Notes under the pieces: model-generated
The model's input: only the letters and a program-made list of their open reading frames with translations
Database searches by the model: none
Told to the model about the DNA's origin: nothing
From: Bacteroidota bacterium
GTDB lineage: Bacteria; Bacteroidota; Bacteroidia; B-17B0; Aurantibacillaceae
Direction of reading: 5' to 3'
Length of the DNA: 64,000 nucleotides
NCBI GenBank assembly: GCA_030692515.1
Contig: JAUXZS010000015.1
Location: 248,001-312,000 of the forward strand
Shown: positions 8,578-18,280 of the stretch, piece after piece
Numbering within the stretch: the first letter of the stretch is position 1
How the letters are laid out: the number at the start of each line of letters is the position of its first letter
Position numbers and translations under genes: made by a program

Positions 8578-9861
8578 ATGAAAAACAACATATCTCAAAT
8601 TTCAGTAAAAACCTTGCTAGCAGTAGTTTTCACGGTTTTTGCAATCTCTTCAAAAATTCAAGCACAAGACGGAGAAAAACTATTTAAACAAAATTGTGCT
8701 GTTTGTCACTATTCACATACCGACCAAAAATCAACTGGTCCGGGTCTGAAAGGAGTGTTTGATCGTGTTCCCAAAGGTGACTGGATTAACAGATGGATAC
8801 GCAACAACGAAAAGTTGATTAAGTCTGGCGATGCGTACGCAAATAAAATTTATGCTGAAAATGGAAAAGCGGCCATGACAGTGTTTGAAGATTTAGACGA
8901 AAAACAAGTTGAATCAATTATTGCCTTTATTAAAGCACCCGCACCTGTTCCGGTTGGCGTTGCTTCAAGCAGTGGCGGACCTGAATCATCAGAGACAGCA
9001 AATGGTAATGGTGGTATTGAGCCTTTATATTTAATTTTAGGTTTCATTGTAATTTTAGCAATTTTAATTGGTTCATTACGCAGTGTTAGGGCTTCTCTAC
9101 AAAACGCGAGCAACCGCGCAGAAGGAAAAGCGGAAAATCCTGAAATGACTTTTGGTCAAGAAGTAAAAGGATGGATTTCTGGACACCGTCGTTTAGTTGG
9201 AGTATTCAGTATTATAATTGTTTTTATTGGTATGAAAAGTTGCTGGGATGCTTGTTACAATATTGGTGTTTATTATGATTACAAAACACAAAAAGGTTAT
9301 AAGCCAGAACAACCAATTAAATTCTCACATAAATTACATGCTGGCGACAATGAAATTGCTTGTCAATATTGCCATAGCACAGTTGAAAAATCTCGTCATG
9401 CAGGTATCCCTACTGTAAATATTTGTATGAATTGCCATAAAGGAATTCAATCAGGACCTCAATACAAAGAAAAAGAAATATCCAAAATTTATGCTGCTGC
9501 TGGTTTTGATCCAAAAGCAGGAACATATGACGATAGCAAACAAAATCCACTAAAATGGATTAAAGTGCACAACTTACCAGATCACGTTTATTTTAATCAC
9601 TCACAACACGTTGTTGTGGGAAAAGTAGAGTGCGCTACTTGTCATGGTAATCTTAAAGAAATGACTGTTGCGGAACAAAAAGTTCCTTTAACAATGAAGT
9701 GGTGTATAGAGTGTCACCGTAAAACCGAAGTTTCGATGCAAGGAAATGCATACTACGACCGCTTACATAAAGCTTTAAAAGAAAAATATGCTGGTCAATA
9801 TGATGTTAAATTTACAGTTGATAAAATTGGCGGCTTAGAATGTACTAAGTGTCACTATTAA
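8578..9861 (+). CDS. actA: Alternative complex III subunit ActA, multihaem cytochrome c
   Basis: 427 residues. It carries the haems c of the periplasmic electron-transfer arm of ACIII. After a signal peptide (~1-30, ending KIQAQ) comes a monohaem domain with CAVCH (C40). Two hydrophobic segments follow (~145-165 and ~205-225), then a cytochrome c3-like region with CXXCH at C262, C283, C352, C376 and C422, the last one residue from the C-terminus. That is six motifs in all; the Rhodothermus marinus ActA is described as pentahaem, so the N-terminal monohaem module is additional to that core. First gene of a co-directional run of eight genes. Its haems need the ccm products encoded at 26783-31396. 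Confidence 0.93.
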   Translation: MKNNISQISVKTLLAVVFTVFAISSKIQAQDGEKLFKQNCAVCHYSHTDQKSTGPGLKGVFDRVPKGDWINRWIRNNEKLIKSGDAYANKIYAENGKAAMTVFEDLDEKQVESIIAFIKAPAPVPVGVASSSGGPESSETANGNGGIEPLYLILGFIVILAILIGSLRSVRASLQNASNRAEGKAENPEMTFGQEVKGWISGHRRLVGVFSIIIVFIGMKSCWDACYNIGVYYDYKTQKGYKPEQPIKFSHKLHAGDNEIACQYCHSTVEKSRHAGIPTVNICMNCHKGIQSGPQYKEKEISKIYAAAGFDPKAGTYDDSKQNPLKWIKVHNLPDHVYFNHSQHVVVGKVECATCHGNLKEMTVAEQKVPLTMKWCIECHRKTEVSMQGNAYYDRLHKALKEKYAGQYDVKFTVDKIGGLECTKCHY

Positions 9862-9892
9862 AATTAATTTACATTAAGAATTTATATAACTA

Positions 9893-12800
9893 ATGTCTAT
9901 GTCAAAAAAATACTGGAAAGGTTTACCTGAACTACATAATAGTCCGGAGTTTCAAGAGCAACAAAAAAATGAGTTTGCTACTCCTCTTCCTATGGATGAG
10001 TTTTTAGGAAGCGATGAAGCTGAAAAAGAAGGAACATCACGCCGTGATTTTTTAAAGGTGATGGGATTTTCAACTGCCGCAGTTGCATTAGCAGCTTGCG
10101 AAACCCCTGTTAATCGCTCAATTCCTTACGTTGTAAAACCTGAAGAAGTTACTCCGGGTGTAGCTAATTTTTATGCTACAACATTTTATGATGGACATGA
10201 TTATTCATCAATTTTAGTAAAAACTCGTGAGGGTCGTCCAATAAAAATTGAAGGAAATGACCTTTCAAAAGTTAGTCATGGTGGAACTACTGCACGTGTT
10301 CAAGCTTCTGTTTTAAGTTTATATGATGGCTCTCGTCTTCGCGGACCATTAGTAAAAGGAAAAGATGCCACATGGAAAACTGCGGACGCTGTTGTTGCAG
10401 CAGGTTTAAATGGTGGTGCAATACGTATCTTAACTTCTACAATAATTAGTCCTTCTACAAAAGCTGTTATTGCTGAGTTTACTGCTAAAAATCCAAATAC
10501 AAAGCACGTTACATACGATTCAATTTCATATAATGCTTTAACAAAAGCAAACAAAAATGTTTTTGGTAAATCTGTTGTATCTTCTTACGATTTTAGTAAA
10601 GCTCAAATTATTGTTGGTATAGCTTGTGACTTTTTAGGAAACTGGTTAAACCCAAGTGAGTTTGCAAAACAATATGCTGTTAACCGTAGAATAAGTTCAG
10701 AAAAACCAGAAATGAGTAAACATTACCATTTCGAGTCTAACTTATCTTTAACAGGTGCAAATGCTGACGATCGTTTTTTAGTTAAGGCTTCAGAACTTGG
10801 TCGTTTAACAGTTGCTTTATTCAACGAAATTGCTAGCGCAACTGGAAATGCAAAAGTTAGTGGTGATGAAAAAGTTTCTAATCCATTAGCTGCAAAAGCA
10901 ATAAAAAAAGCTGCAGAAGATTTATTAAAAAACAAAGGGAATTCAGTTGTTGTTTCAGGAATTAATGATGAAGGAATTCAAACATTAGTAAATGGAATTA
11001 ATAAAATGTTAGACAACTATGGTAAAGCTGTAGATGTTGAAATGCATTATAATTTTAAACAAGGTAATGATAAAGAATTTGCAGACTTAGTTGCTGATAT
11101 GGCTTCAGGAAATGTGAGTGTTTTAATGACTTATAATTGTAATCCTGTTTATACGGCTCCTGCTTCATTTAAATTTGCTGAAGCTTATAAAAAGGTACCA
11201 ACTAAAGTTTCCTTTGCACAATCATTAGATGAAACTGCGCAAATGGCTGACGTTGTTTGTCCCGATCATCATTATTTAGAATCTTGGGGTGATGCAAATC
11301 CTAAGCGCGGACATTATTCTTTACAACAACCAACAATAAACCCAATTTTCGCAAGCCCTCGTCACGAAGGAACTCGTCAATTTCAAGACAGTTTACTTAA
11401 ATGGTCTGGAGTAAAAAGTGATTATTTATCATACTTACAAGGATATTGGAACAATCATGTTTTTGTAAACCAAGGAAAATATTTAGACTTCCCTAGTTTC
11501 TGGGCTCACGCTTTACATGATGGTGTTACTAAAGTAGCAGTATATAAAGATGCTCCTGCATTGCCAATGGCAAAAGATTCTACAGGAAAACCTTTAATGG
11601 CTGGAGTTGCATCATTAATAAATGAATCATCAGAAACAACAACAGACTCTATTAAGCATGTTGTGCCAGTTAAAGTTGAACAGAATAAAGCAGTTTTAGA
11701 AGTAGCAGAATCACTTCCTACACCAGATTACAATAAGGCGTCTTCAATGGCTACTGCAATTAAAGGTGGTGCTTTTGATCTTTTTGTTTACGAAAAAATA
11801 AGTTTAGGTAATGGTAACCAATCTAATAACCCTTGGTTAATGGAATTGCCAGATCCTATTTCAAAAGTAACTTGGGATAATTATATTACCATGAGCCCTA
11901 TTGATGTGAAAACAATGGGTTTAAATGAAATGTTACGTCAAGATATAGAAGGTTCTGTAGTTGAGTTAACAGCAAATGGAGTAAAAATTAAAGTTCCAGT
12001 TTTCCCACAGCCAGGTCAAGCGCCAGGAACAATAGGTTTAGCTTTAGGTTATGGCCGCTCTGCAGAAACAATGAAAGTTGCAAACGGAAAAGGAGTTAAT
12101 GCATTTCAATTTTTAAATTATTCAAACGATACTATTCAACCAATTGTTGCCAATGTAACAATTACTAAAACAACTGATGAGCATAAATTCGCAGCTACTC
12201 AAATTCAACACACCATTATGGGTCGTGAAGAATTTTTGTTACGCGAAGTTTCTTTAAATGAATTTAAAACTTTAAAGAAAGAATCTTGGAACCCATCAGC
12301 AGAATTACCTGTTCATGGTGGAGGGAAAAAACATGTAGATCAAATCGATCTTTGGAATGCTTTTCCACGTATGGGACATAAATGGGGTTTAACAATTGAT
12401 ATGAATACTTGTATTGGTTGTTCGGCTTGCGTTGTTGCTTGTACTTCTGAAAATAATGTGGCTGTAGTAGGTAAAGAGGAAGTTTCTAAAACACGTGATA
12501 TGTTTTGGTTACGTATTGACCGTTATTACAGTTCTGATATGAACCTTGAAAAAGGTAAAGAAGAACATTTGGGTTCAAAAGAAACATATATTGAAATGGA
12601 AAATCCTTCGGCAAACCCGAAAGTAACTTTCCAACCAATGATGTGCCAACATTGTAATCACGCACCTTGCGAAACTGTTTGCCCTGTATTAGCTACAAGT
12701 CACAGTACCGAAGGTTTAAATATGATGACTTATAACCGTTGTATTGGTACTCGTTACTGTGCTAACAACTGTCCATTTAAAGTTCGTCGTTTTAACTGGT

Positions 12801-13249
12801 TTAATTATAACACTAATGAGTGGTTTTCAGATATTAATCCTGCTCAGCAAGAATTGGGACGTATGGTGTTAAATCCAGACGTAGTTGTTCGTAGTCGTGG
12901 TGTAATGGAGAAATGCTCTATGTGTCAACAACGTTTACAAGCTGGTAAATTAGCTGCTAAAAAAGCTGGAACTGAATTATTAGACGGATCAATAAAAACC
13001 GCTTGTCAACAAGCTTGCCCTACAAACGCTATTATGTTTGGAGATGCTAATGATGAAAAATCTGAAGTTACAGCATGGCGTAATACGGATCGTAATTATG
13101 TATTATTAGAGGAAGTTGGTGTTAAACCAACAGTTTCTTATATGGTTAAGGTTAGAAATCAAGATGAAAAAATTCTTCGCGAAGAAGGTCATGTTGAAGC
13201 TACACACGGAGATAAGAAAGAAGCTCATAGTGAAGAAAAACATTCATAA
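9893..13249 (+). CDS. actB: Alternative complex III iron-sulfur subunit ActB
   Basis: 1118 residues, made of a molybdopterin-oxidoreductase-like half fused to a ferredoxin-like half, as usual for ActB. A Tat-type segment SRRDFLKVMGF lies at residues ~50-60 followed by AALAAC, which fits Tat export with a lipid-anchor Cys. The N-terminal half belongs to the MopB fold but in ActB carries no Mo cofactor (family knowledge). The C-terminal part has four Cys clusters: CIGCSACVVAC, CQHCNHAPCETVCP, CIGTRYCANNCP and CSMCQQ...CQQACP, ligating FeS centres that link quinol oxidation to the haems of ActA and ActE. ATG at 9893, 31 nt after actA; an alternative ATG lies two codons in. Confidence 0.95.
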   Translation: MSMSKKYWKGLPELHNSPEFQEQQKNEFATPLPMDEFLGSDEAEKEGTSRRDFLKVMGFSTAAVALAACETPVNRSIPYVVKPEEVTPGVANFYATTFYDGHDYSSILVKTREGRPIKIEGNDLSKVSHGGTTARVQASVLSLYDGSRLRGPLVKGKDATWKTADAVVAAGLNGGAIRILTSTIISPSTKAVIAEFTAKNPNTKHVTYDSISYNALTKANKNVFGKSVVSSYDFSKAQIIVGIACDFLGNWLNPSEFAKQYAVNRRISSEKPEMSKHYHFESNLSLTGANADDRFLVKASELGRLTVALFNEIASATGNAKVSGDEKVSNPLAAKAIKKAAEDLLKNKGNSVVVSGINDEGIQTLVNGINKMLDNYGKAVDVEMHYNFKQGNDKEFADLVADMASGNVSVLMTYNCNPVYTAPASFKFAEAYKKVPTKVSFAQSLDETAQMADVVCPDHHYLESWGDANPKRGHYSLQQPTINPIFASPRHEGTRQFQDSLLKWSGVKSDYLSYLQGYWNNHVFVNQGKYLDFPSFWAHALHDGVTKVAVYKDAPALPMAKDSTGKPLMAGVASLINESSETTTDSIKHVVPVKVEQNKAVLEVAESLPTPDYNKASSMATAIKGGAFDLFVYEKISLGNGNQSNNPWLMELPDPISKVTWDNYITMSPIDVKTMGLNEMLRQDIEGSVVELTANGVKIKVPVFPQPGQAPGTIGLALGYGRSAETMKVANGKGVNAFQFLNYSNDTIQPIVANVTITKTTDEHKFAATQIQHTIMGREEFLLREVSLNEFKTLKKESWNPSAELPVHGGGKKHVDQIDLWNAFPRMGHKWGLTIDMNTCIGCSACVVACTSENNVAVVGKEEVSKTRDMFWLRIDRYYSSDMNLEKGKEEHLGSKETYIEMENPSANPKVTFQPMMCQHCNHAPCETVCPVLATSHSTEGLNMMTYNRCIGTRYCANNCPFKVRRFNWFNYNTNEWFSDINPAQQELGRMVLNPDVVVRSRGVMEKCSMCQQRLQAGKLAAKKAGTELLDGSIKTACQQACPTNAIMFGDANDEKSEVTAWRNTDRNYVLLEEVGVKPTVSYMVKVRNQDEKILREEGHVEATHGDKKEAHSEEKHS

Positions 13250-13278
13250 TATTTAGTATAAAAAATTAAAAATATAGT

Positions 13279-14661
13279 ATGCACGCAGAATCAGAAATAC
13301 GGATACCATTAATACTTGGCGATAAAAGTTACCGCCAGATTACTGATGATATTATAGCGCCAATTGAAGGCAAAGCTGCAAGGGGTTGGTACACACTTAT
13401 CACACTTTGCGCCTTATCTTTTTTATGGGGCATAGGATGTTTAGCCTATACAATTGGTGTGGGTATCGGAGCATGGGGAAGTAATAATGGTGTAGATTGG
13501 GCTTGGGATATCACCAACTTTGTATGGTGGATTGGTATTGGTCACGCTGGAACATTGATCTCAGCGGTATTATTATTATTCCGTCAAAAATGGCGTATGG
13601 CAATTAACCGTTCTGCAGAAGCAATGACAATTTTCGCGGTACTTTGTGCGGCAATATTTGTATTGTTGCATACTGGTCGTCCTTGGTTAGATTATATGTT
13701 ATTCCCTGTGCCAAATCAATTCGGTAGTTTATGGCCAAACTTTAACTCTCCATTATTATGGGACGTATTTGCAGTATCTACTTATGCTACTGTTTCAATT
13801 GTTTTCTGGTATATTGGTTTAGTTCCTGATTTTGGAATGATTCGCGACCGTGTTATTAAACCTTGGCAAAAGAAAATGTATGGTTTATTGTCTTTAGGTT
13901 GGGGTGGAAGTGCTCGTCACTGGAGCCGTTTTGAAGAAGTTTCTTTGGTATTAGCTGGTTTATCTACTCCCTTAGTATTTTCAGTTCACTCAATTGTATC
14001 ATTTGACTTTGCTACTTCGATTGTACCAGGATGGCACACGACAATTTTCCCTCCTTATTTCGTTTCCGGAGCTGTATTTTCAGGATTTGCGATGGTGTTA
14101 ACATTGATGTTAGTAGTTAGAAAAATATACAAATTAGAATCTTACGTTACAATTAAACATATCGAATACATGAACATTGTAATTATTGTTACAGGTTCAA
14201 TTGTTGGTGTTGCTTATTTAACTGAATTATTTGTTGCTTGGTATTCTGGTGTAGAATGGGAACAATATGCCTTTTTAAATAGAGCAACTGGTCCTATGGC
14301 ATGGAGTTATTGGATTATGATGTCGTGTAACGTTTTATCGCCTCAATTATTCTGGTTCAAAAAAATTCGCACTTCTATTGTTGCCACATTTATATTATCA
14401 ATCGTTGTAAATATTGGTATGTGGTTTGAGCGTTTTGTAATTATCGTTCCAACATTATGTCGTACTTATTTACCTTCCACTTGGAATACTTACACGCCAT
14501 CATTTATTGATATCGGAATTTTTGTTGGAACAATCGGAATGTTCGGAACCTTCTTTTTATTATTCTCTAGATTCTTCCCCGTTATTGCACAGGCTGAATT
14601 AAAAACGATCTTAAAATCGTCTGGACAATCACAAAAAGAAGCAAGTAAAAATCATCATTAA
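13279..14661 (+). CDS. actC: Alternative complex III quinol-binding membrane subunit ActC (NrfD/PsrC family)
   Basis: 460 residues with about ten hydrophobic helices; the NrfD-like membrane subunit thought to hold the menaquinol site and a possible proton pathway. Recognisable stretches include ARGWYTLITLCALSFLWG near the first helix, VWWIGIGHAGTLISAVLLL, FSVHSIVSFDFATSIVPGWH and FPPYFVSGAVFSGFAMV, all typical of ActC. The N-terminus is short and polar and the C-terminus ends in a charged tail. It starts 29 nt after actB and is followed 14 nt later by actD. Confidence 0.94.
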   Translation: MHAESEIRIPLILGDKSYRQITDDIIAPIEGKAARGWYTLITLCALSFLWGIGCLAYTIGVGIGAWGSNNGVDWAWDITNFVWWIGIGHAGTLISAVLLLFRQKWRMAINRSAEAMTIFAVLCAAIFVLLHTGRPWLDYMLFPVPNQFGSLWPNFNSPLLWDVFAVSTYATVSIVFWYIGLVPDFGMIRDRVIKPWQKKMYGLLSLGWGGSARHWSRFEEVSLVLAGLSTPLVFSVHSIVSFDFATSIVPGWHTTIFPPYFVSGAVFSGFAMVLTLMLVVRKIYKLESYVTIKHIEYMNIVIIVTGSIVGVAYLTELFVAWYSGVEWEQYAFLNRATGPMAWSYWIMMSCNVLSPQLFWFKKIRTSIVATFILSIVVNIGMWFERFVIIVPTLCRTYLPSTWNTYTPSFIDIGIFVGTIGMFGTFFLLFSRFFPVIAQAELKTILKSSGQSQKEASKNHH

Positions 14662-14675
14662 TAAGATTTAAAAAT

Positions 14676-15245
14676 ATGGTAACTAATAAAAATATTATTC
14701 ATGGAGTTTTTGGCGATGAGGTGCCATTGTTAGCAGCTTGTACAAAATTAAGAGCTGCTGGTATCCGTGTTAAAGAAGTATTTTCACCAATGCCAATTCA
14801 TGGTATTGATGGAGTAATTGGCGTTCCTAGAACCCGAATTGCAATTTGCGCTTTTATTTATGGCATTACAGGCACATCACTTGCTACACTGATGATGTGG
14901 TACATGATGGTTTCTGATTGGCCTAGTGATATTGGTGGTAAGCCTAGCTTTGCGTATTACATGAATATTCCAGCTTTTATTCCCATTACATTTGAAGCAA
15001 CTGTATTTTGTGCAGCTCACGGAATGGCTTTAACTTATTTTTTACGTTGTTGGTTAGTGCCAGGTGCAAAAGCTAAAAATCCAGATCCTAGAACTACAGA
15101 TGATAAATTTTTAATTTATTTAGAGTTAAATGAAGAGCAATCAAAAAAGGCTGAAGAAATTATGAAAAGTAATGGTGCAGAAGAAGTTAATTACAAAGGC
15201 TCTTTTGTAGTAGAACCAAAATATACATTAGAAGAAACACACTAG
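14676..15245 (+). CDS. actD: Alternative complex III subunit ActD (DUF3341)
   Basis: 189 residues. The N-terminal soluble part begins with HGVFGDEVPLLAAC and VFSPMPIHGID, hallmarks of DUF3341. Two membrane helices follow (~60-85 and ~100-125), then a soluble tail (DDKFLIYLELNEEQ). ActD packs beside ActC in the membrane; a structural role is usually assumed and no cofactor is known. It sits between actC and actE, leaving only one base before the actE ATG, so the pair is probably translationally coupled. Confidence 0.93.
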   Translation: MVTNKNIIHGVFGDEVPLLAACTKLRAAGIRVKEVFSPMPIHGIDGVIGVPRTRIAICAFIYGITGTSLATLMMWYMMVSDWPSDIGGKPSFAYYMNIPAFIPITFEATVFCAAHGMALTYFLRCWLVPGAKAKNPDPRTTDDKFLIYLELNEEQSKKAEEIMKSNGAEEVNYKGSFVVEPKYTLEETH

Positions 15246-15246
15246 T

Positions 15247-15891
15247 ATGAAGAAATATTATAAAACTATAAAATTCGTTTTTGTTTCTGCCACTTTTGGT
15301 TTGATACTATCGAGTTTTACATCTTGTGGTAAAAAGGATGTTAATAGTCCGGGTTTTGAGTTTATGCCTGATATGTATCGCTCTCCTTCTCTTGAAGTTT
15401 ATAGCGTTCATACTATAGATGGTGATACTCTCGATAATGCAATGCAACCCGTAAAAGGTACTGTTGCTCGCGGATATTTACCTTATGCATACCCAAATAC
15501 TGCCGAAGGATATGATCAAGCAGGATTAAATTTACATAATCCATTTTCTAGTCAAAAAGAAGTTTTTGAAAAAGAGGGAGAAGTATTATACGGAAAATTT
15601 TGCGTGCATTGTCATGGTGGCACAGGTGCTGGTGATGGCAAAGTTGGCGGAAAATTACCTGGCCCACCACCTGCATACGATGGCGCTTTAAAAAATTTAC
15701 CAGAGGGAAAAATTTTCCACACATTAACTTATGGTAAAGGAACTATGGGTTCACACTCAAGTCAGTTAACTCAAGAAGAGCGTTGGAAATTAGTTTTTTA
15801 TGTACAAAAATTACAAGGGCCAAAAGAATCAACAAGCGACAGTACCAAAACAGTTGCCGCTGTAACTCCAACGGTTACTGCTAAACACTAA
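15247..15891 (+). CDS. actE: Alternative complex III monohaem cytochrome c subunit ActE
   Basis: 214 residues. A lipoprotein-type signal (SSFTSCGKK, Cys ~27) is followed by PDMYRSPSLEVY, and then a class I cytochrome c domain with CVHCHGGTGAGDGKVGG (haem attachment ~residues 119-123) and a Met-containing loop YGKGTMGSHSSQL as probable axial ligand. The end is Thr/Val-rich. As a lipid-anchored monohaem subunit it is the likely exit point for electrons toward the oxidase encoded downstream. One base separates it from actD, and actF follows after 25 nt. Confidence 0.93.
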   Translation: MKKYYKTIKFVFVSATFGLILSSFTSCGKKDVNSPGFEFMPDMYRSPSLEVYSVHTIDGDTLDNAMQPVKGTVARGYLPYAYPNTAEGYDQAGLNLHNPFSSQKEVFEKEGEVLYGKFCVHCHGGTGAGDGKVGGKLPGPPPAYDGALKNLPEGKIFHTLTYGKGTMGSHSSQLTQEERWKLVFYVQKLQGPKESTSDSTKTVAAVTPTVTAKH

Positions 15892-15916
15892 TATTAATTA
15901 AGATTTAAGAGAGATT

Positions 15917-17152
15917 ATGAATACCGAAAAATTAAATTTTATAGTACCATCAAAAGCAAAAACTTTCTCTTTTGTTTTAATGGCAATTGGTTTATTATCA
16001 ATTATCTTGATGTTTATCCTAGATAAAGGAAATCATGAAGAAAATTACCATGCTGGAACTCGTGCTTGGAGTAATGTATTTGCAGGCTCTTTCTTTTTTA
16101 TGGCCTTATCATTAGCAGCGGCTTTCTTTTTAGGATTGCAGTATGCGGCTGAGGCCGGATGGTCAACCACTATCAAGCGTGTTATAGAAGCTATTACAAT
16201 GTATTTACCTTATGGGTTAAGTTTTATGTTACTCCTTTTTATCCTTGGACAAATGCATGTTCACCATATTTATCATTGGATGGCAGACGGAATAGCAACT
16301 CCAGGTCATGAAAACTATGACGAAGTTATCGCTAATAAAATAGGTTATTTTGGATGGTTTTGGTGGGTTAGAACAATTCTTTACATGGTAGGTTGGTATT
16401 GGTTTACAATGAAACTAAGAAAAAATTCTCTTGAAGCTGATAAATTGGATGTTGATATTAATAACAGTTACCACTGGAAAAATGTTAAGATTGGTGCTTG
16501 GTTTATGGTTTTGTTTGCCGTTACTTCTTCTACCTCATCTTGGGATTGGTTAATGAGTATTGATACTCATTGGTTTTCAACTTTATTTGGATGGTATATC
16601 TTTTCTGGAATGTGGATTAGTGCAATTGTTGCAATTACAATTTTAGTTATTTGGTTAAAAAAAGTTGGGTATTTAGAATTTGTTACAGAAAGTACTATTC
16701 ATGATATGGGTAAATGGATGTTCGCAATTTCTTTCTTATGGACATACTTATACTTCTCACAATTTATGTTGATTTGGTATGCAGATATTCCTGAGGAAGT
16801 TATTTATTACCAAACACGTTGGGAAAATTTTAAAGGATTAATGTGGACAGTATTCTTCATCAACTTTGCTTTTCCAATGGTAATGTTAATGAGTAGAGAT
16901 TCTAAGCGTAATTTCTTTTTCTTAATGTTTGTAGGAACAATAATTTTCATTAGTCATTATTTAGATTTAATTATGATTGTAATGCCAGGAACCGTTGGTC
17001 ACCACTGGACTGGTTTAAGTTGGATGGAATTTGGTAATTTCTTTTTCTTCTTAGGATTATTTATTTATGTTGTTTTAAACGCATTGTCAAAAGCTCCTTT
17101 ATTAGTGAAAAATCATCCATTCTTAAATGAGGCTTTACACCATTCAACTTAA
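15917..17152 (+). CDS. actF: Alternative complex III membrane subunit ActF
   Basis: 411 residues with about ten hydrophobic helices. ActF is paralogous in fold to ActC (NrfD-like) and forms the second large membrane subunit of ACIII. Readable landmarks are HAGTRAWSNVFAGSFFFMALSLAAAFF, the loop with GQMHVHHIYHWM, TSSTSSWDWLMSIDTHWFSTLFGWY and MPGTVGHHWTGLSWME. The last two resemble the proton-pathway region described for this family. It ends the actA-F series; coxB follows after a 64-bp AT-rich gap with no clear terminator. Confidence 0.93.
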   Translation: MNTEKLNFIVPSKAKTFSFVLMAIGLLSIILMFILDKGNHEENYHAGTRAWSNVFAGSFFFMALSLAAAFFLGLQYAAEAGWSTTIKRVIEAITMYLPYGLSFMLLLFILGQMHVHHIYHWMADGIATPGHENYDEVIANKIGYFGWFWWVRTILYMVGWYWFTMKLRKNSLEADKLDVDINNSYHWKNVKIGAWFMVLFAVTSSTSSWDWLMSIDTHWFSTLFGWYIFSGMWISAIVAITILVIWLKKVGYLEFVTESTIHDMGKWMFAISFLWTYLYFSQFMLIWYADIPEEVIYYQTRWENFKGLMWTVFFINFAFPMVMLMSRDSKRNFFFLMFVGTIIFISHYLDLIMIVMPGTVGHHWTGLSWMEFGNFFFFLGLFIYVVLNALSKAPLLVKNHPFLNEALHHST

Positions 17153-17216
17153 TAAAACGTAAACTTATTTTAGAATAAAAAAATAAAAAGAATTAAAAAT
17201 ATAAAACTTAAATAAA

Positions 17217-18251
17217 ATGAATTTTTTAGTACTGTTAGCCATCGTTTTATTAATAATTGCAGGACATCAATTATTAAGAGTTATTGAGTTAAGCCGTGGC
17301 TTGAAAAAAACGAAAGAATGGCAAGTTAGCGAAACAGATAATAATATGATGGGCAAAGCCATGTTTTTGTTCATGATTTTGTTTTTTGCTTTTTTCTTTT
17401 GGCAAGTTAATCGTTGGATGGATAGATCCTTACCTCCTGCGGCTTCAATTCATGGTCAAAAAATTGACGATTTATGGGATGCAAATATTTATCTAATTAC
17501 TTTCGTTTTTTTAGTTACTAATTTCTTTTTGTTTTGGTTTGCTTATAAGTATAGAGGAACAAGCAAAGCAAAAGCGGTTTTTTTAACTCACAATAATAAA
17601 TTAGAAATGGCTTGGACAATTATTCCGGCTGTTGCTTTGGCCTTTATCGTAATTTTTGGTTTGAAATATTGGAATGAAATTATGACTGAGGCAAATGATC
17701 CAAAAAGAGTTGTTATTGAATTGTACGCTAAACAATTTGATTGGACAGCTCGTTACGCTGGTAAAGATGGAAAGTTAGGCGAATCAGAATACAGACAAAT
17801 TAGTGGAAGTAATCCTGTAGGTATGGATACATCTGATGTTTTAGGTTATGATGATATATTAGTGAAAAATGAATTTCATATTCCGGTTGGTCGTGAAATT
17901 GAATTAAAAATGCGTAGCCGCGATGTTATTCATAGTGCCTATCTCCCTCACTTTCGCGCGCAAATGAATTGCGTTCCTGGAATGATAACTACATTTAAAT
18001 TTGTTCCAAATAAAACAACCGCTGAAATGAAAAAGGATCCCTATGTTGTGAAAATGATGGCAGGAATAAATGCGCAACGCGCTAAATTTAATAAAGAGCC
18101 TGTAGAGTTCGATTACCTATTGTTATGTAATAAAATTTGTGGAGCATCTCACTATAACATGCAAATGAATGTAATAGTAGATACTGAAGCGGATTACAAA
18201 GCATGGATTGATAAACAAAAAGTTTTTAAAACAGCTGTTGCAGCTAATTAA
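17217..18251 (+). CDS. coxB: Cytochrome c oxidase subunit II
   Basis: 344 residues. The C-terminal cupredoxin domain holds the CuA site: an upstream His in VIHSAYLPHFRAQ and the cluster CNKICGASHYNM (C-x3-C-x3-H-x2-M). The position that is Glu in the mitochondrial protein is Lys here; that ligand acts through its backbone carbonyl, so function should be kept. Four hydrophobic segments precede the domain (~1-20, 48-65, 85-110, 128-150), two more than in the textbook two-helix subunit. Electrons enter here from the ACIII cytochromes or a soluble carrier. Directly upstream of coxA; no subunit III or Sco gene is in the window. Confidence 0.94.
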   Translation: MNFLVLLAIVLLIIAGHQLLRVIELSRGLKKTKEWQVSETDNNMMGKAMFLFMILFFAFFFWQVNRWMDRSLPPAASIHGQKIDDLWDANIYLITFVFLVTNFFLFWFAYKYRGTSKAKAVFLTHNNKLEMAWTIIPAVALAFIVIFGLKYWNEIMTEANDPKRVVIELYAKQFDWTARYAGKDGKLGESEYRQISGSNPVGMDTSDVLGYDDILVKNEFHIPVGREIELKMRSRDVIHSAYLPHFRAQMNCVPGMITTFKFVPNKTTAEMKKDPYVVKMMAGINAQRAKFNKEPVEFDYLLLCNKICGASHYNMQMNVIVDTEADYKAWIDKQKVFKTAVAAN

Positions 18252-18280
18252 TCATTAAAAAATTCTAAATAAAATATAAC

